From: an uncultured Woeseia sp. | GTDB lineage: Bacteria > Pseudomonadota > Gammaproteobacteria > Steroidobacterales > Woeseiaceae | Reading direction: 5' to 3' | DNA: 5,778 bases | Assembly (NCBI GenBank): GCA_937925605.1 | Contig: CALALV010000179.1 | Span: forward strand, 1 to 5,778 | Shown here: piece after piece, positions 5,379 through 5,778 of the stretch | Position numbering within the stretch: the stretch's first letter is position 1 | How the letters are laid out: each line of letters begins with the position of its first letter | Program-made: the position numbers and the translations under genes | The notes under the pieces: model-generated | What the model saw: only the letters and a program-made list of their open reading frames with translations | Databases searched by the model: none | What the model was told of the DNA's origin: nothing

Positions 5379-5446
5379 GATTTGATCCCGGTCGGTGGGC
5401 GGCGGCAGGTTCGACAGGCTGGCCGGCACGATGACCGCCGGGACAT

Positions 5447-5467
5447 GGCGCGGCAGGGAGCCGCGCC
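5447..5467 (+). repeat. Perfect 8-bp inverted repeat in tRNA spacer
   Basis: GGCGCGGC, loop AGGGA, GCCGCGCC. This all-GC stem would fold quickly in the spacer transcript about 70 nt after the tRNA-Tyr CCA end. Confidence 0.7.
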
Positions 5468-5507
5468 GACGACGTATCCCCGGATGCCGGGAAGCTGCCG
5501 GGCAGGC

Positions 5508-5524
5508 ACCCTAGTTAATAGGGT
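5508..5524 (+). repeat. Perfect 6-bp inverted repeat ACCCTA/TAGGGT
   Basis: ACCCTA, loop GTTAA, TAGGGT. The AT-rich loop inside GC-rich sequence makes it a possible small hairpin or protein-binding palindrome. I found no convincing -35 to make the TTAAT part of a promoter. Confidence 0.5.
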
Positions 5525-5563
5525 CGGCACTCTCGAACAGGGGCACGAAACTAGCGATCAACG

Positions 5564-5599
5564 GAACCCGGACGGTTGCAGCACAGACTGTCGGGGTTC
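5564..5599 (+). repeat. 12-bp imperfect stem upstream of the spacer terminator
   Basis: GAACCCGGACGG (5564-5575) pairs with CTGTCGGGGTTC (5588-5599), with one mismatch and one G-U pair, around a 12-nt loop. It lies 34 nt before the terminator stem, compatible with a two-hairpin small RNA 3' half or simply a stable spacer fold. Confidence 0.55.
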
Positions 5600-5633
5600 G
5601 GGTGCGCGAGGACAAACCGGGCAGGGCCACCAG

Positions 5634-5659
5634 ACGGCGTAGCGATACGTCGTTTTTTT
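5634..5659 (+). terminator. Canonical intrinsic terminator between tRNA-Tyr and tRNA-Gly
   Basis: ACGGCGTA (5634-5641) pairs with TACGTCGT (5646-5653) through eight pairs (one G-U, the last pair using the first T of the run), capped by a GCGA (GNRA-type) tetraloop and running directly into seven Ts (5653-5659). Structurally it is the best terminator in the window, yet it stands upstream of tRNA-Gly in the same orientation. It may end most tRNA-Tyr transcripts, act as a partial terminator, or define the 3' end of a spacer RNA. Confidence 0.8.
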
Positions 5660-5704
5660 GCTGCACCCGGGAAACGCACCGGCGGCACGAGCGAGCGAAC
5701 GACT

Positions 5705-5778
<74 letters not shown>

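Larger units (their letters stand above)
5379..5704 (+). ncRNA. 326-nt hairpin-rich spacer between tRNA-Tyr and tRNA-Gly
   Basis: No protein gene is supported here; the reverse-strand frames that run through it are antisense tRNA artefacts. The spacer holds an ordered series of inverted repeats: GGCGCGGC/GCCGCGCC (5447-5467), CCCGG/CCGGG (5479-5491), ACCCTA/TAGGGT (5508-5524), a 12-bp stem (5564-5599), and an intrinsic terminator (5634-5659). In E. coli the tyrU-glyT gap is, as I recall, a little over 100 nt. The transcript could release a structured spacer RNA after tRNA processing, or the terminator could set tRNA-Gly levels. No known RNA family (RNase P RNA, SRP RNA, 6S RNA, tmRNA) was recognised. 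That it acts as an ncRNA is a hypothesis. Confidence 0.3.

Noticed and set aside
5408..5430. AGGTTCGA in the tRNA spacer, resembling a T-loop
   Set aside because: The flanks do not form a 5-bp T-stem, and no acceptor or anticodon arm can be built around it, so it is not a tRNA or clear tRNA remnant.
5312..5530. Reverse-strand frame ending across tRNA-Tyr
   Set aside because: The C-terminal part (GRIRTYVGIASRF) is the antisense translation of tRNA-Tyr, another well-known false gene pattern.

Overview
The window is high-GC DNA (by eye roughly two thirds G+C or more) from what looks like a gammaproteobacterium. Two things support this. One is a cmoA-cmoB pair with family-typical motifs. The other is a tRNA-Tyr(GUA) followed by a tRNA-Gly(UCC), the order found in the gammaproteobacterial thrU-tyrU-glyT-thrT-tufB locus. 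A Xanthomonadales- or Chromatiales-like high-GC lineage is plausible, but the genus cannot be read from this sequence.

Layout. Positions 1-320 hold no gene, only a tandemly arranged, hairpin-forming repeat cut by the window edge. A class A beta-lactamase (321-1187, minus) and a cupin-like lipoprotein (1323-2129, plus) diverge from a 135-bp gap. The lipoprotein converges on a GbsR/MarR-type regulator (2254-2775, minus), with a strong GC hairpin between them. The regulator has a good sigma70-like promoter whose -35 box overlaps the stop codon of the preceding gene, and a small palindrome lies across its -10 box. Upstream on the same strand are cmoB (2829-3797) and cmoA (3801-4526), a tight pair separated by 3 nt. 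cmoA diverges from a leaderless M15-type metallopeptidase (4646-5158, plus). A hairpin terminator with a UACG tetraloop closes the peptidase and abuts a stable-RNA promoter. That promoter drives tRNA-Tyr (5294-5378) and, after a 326-nt gap, tRNA-Gly (5705-5778, to the last base of the window).

How the genes work together. CmoA makes carboxy-S-adenosylmethionine and CmoB uses it to modify wobble uridine 34 of several tRNAs, so these two form one functional unit. The tRNA pair is the start of a translation locus that in relatives continues into tRNA-Thr and EF-Tu. The beta-lactamase, cupin lipoprotein, regulator and peptidase are single genes with no clear shared pathway. The peptidase and beta-lactamase both belong to families that act on peptidoglycan-related or beta-lactam substrates, but they are unlinked and separately promoted.

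Nothing here is a clear undescribed multi-gene system. The least explained parts are the 326-nt tRNA spacer, with several hairpins and a canonical intrinsic terminator ahead of tRNA-Gly, and the repeat cluster at the left edge.
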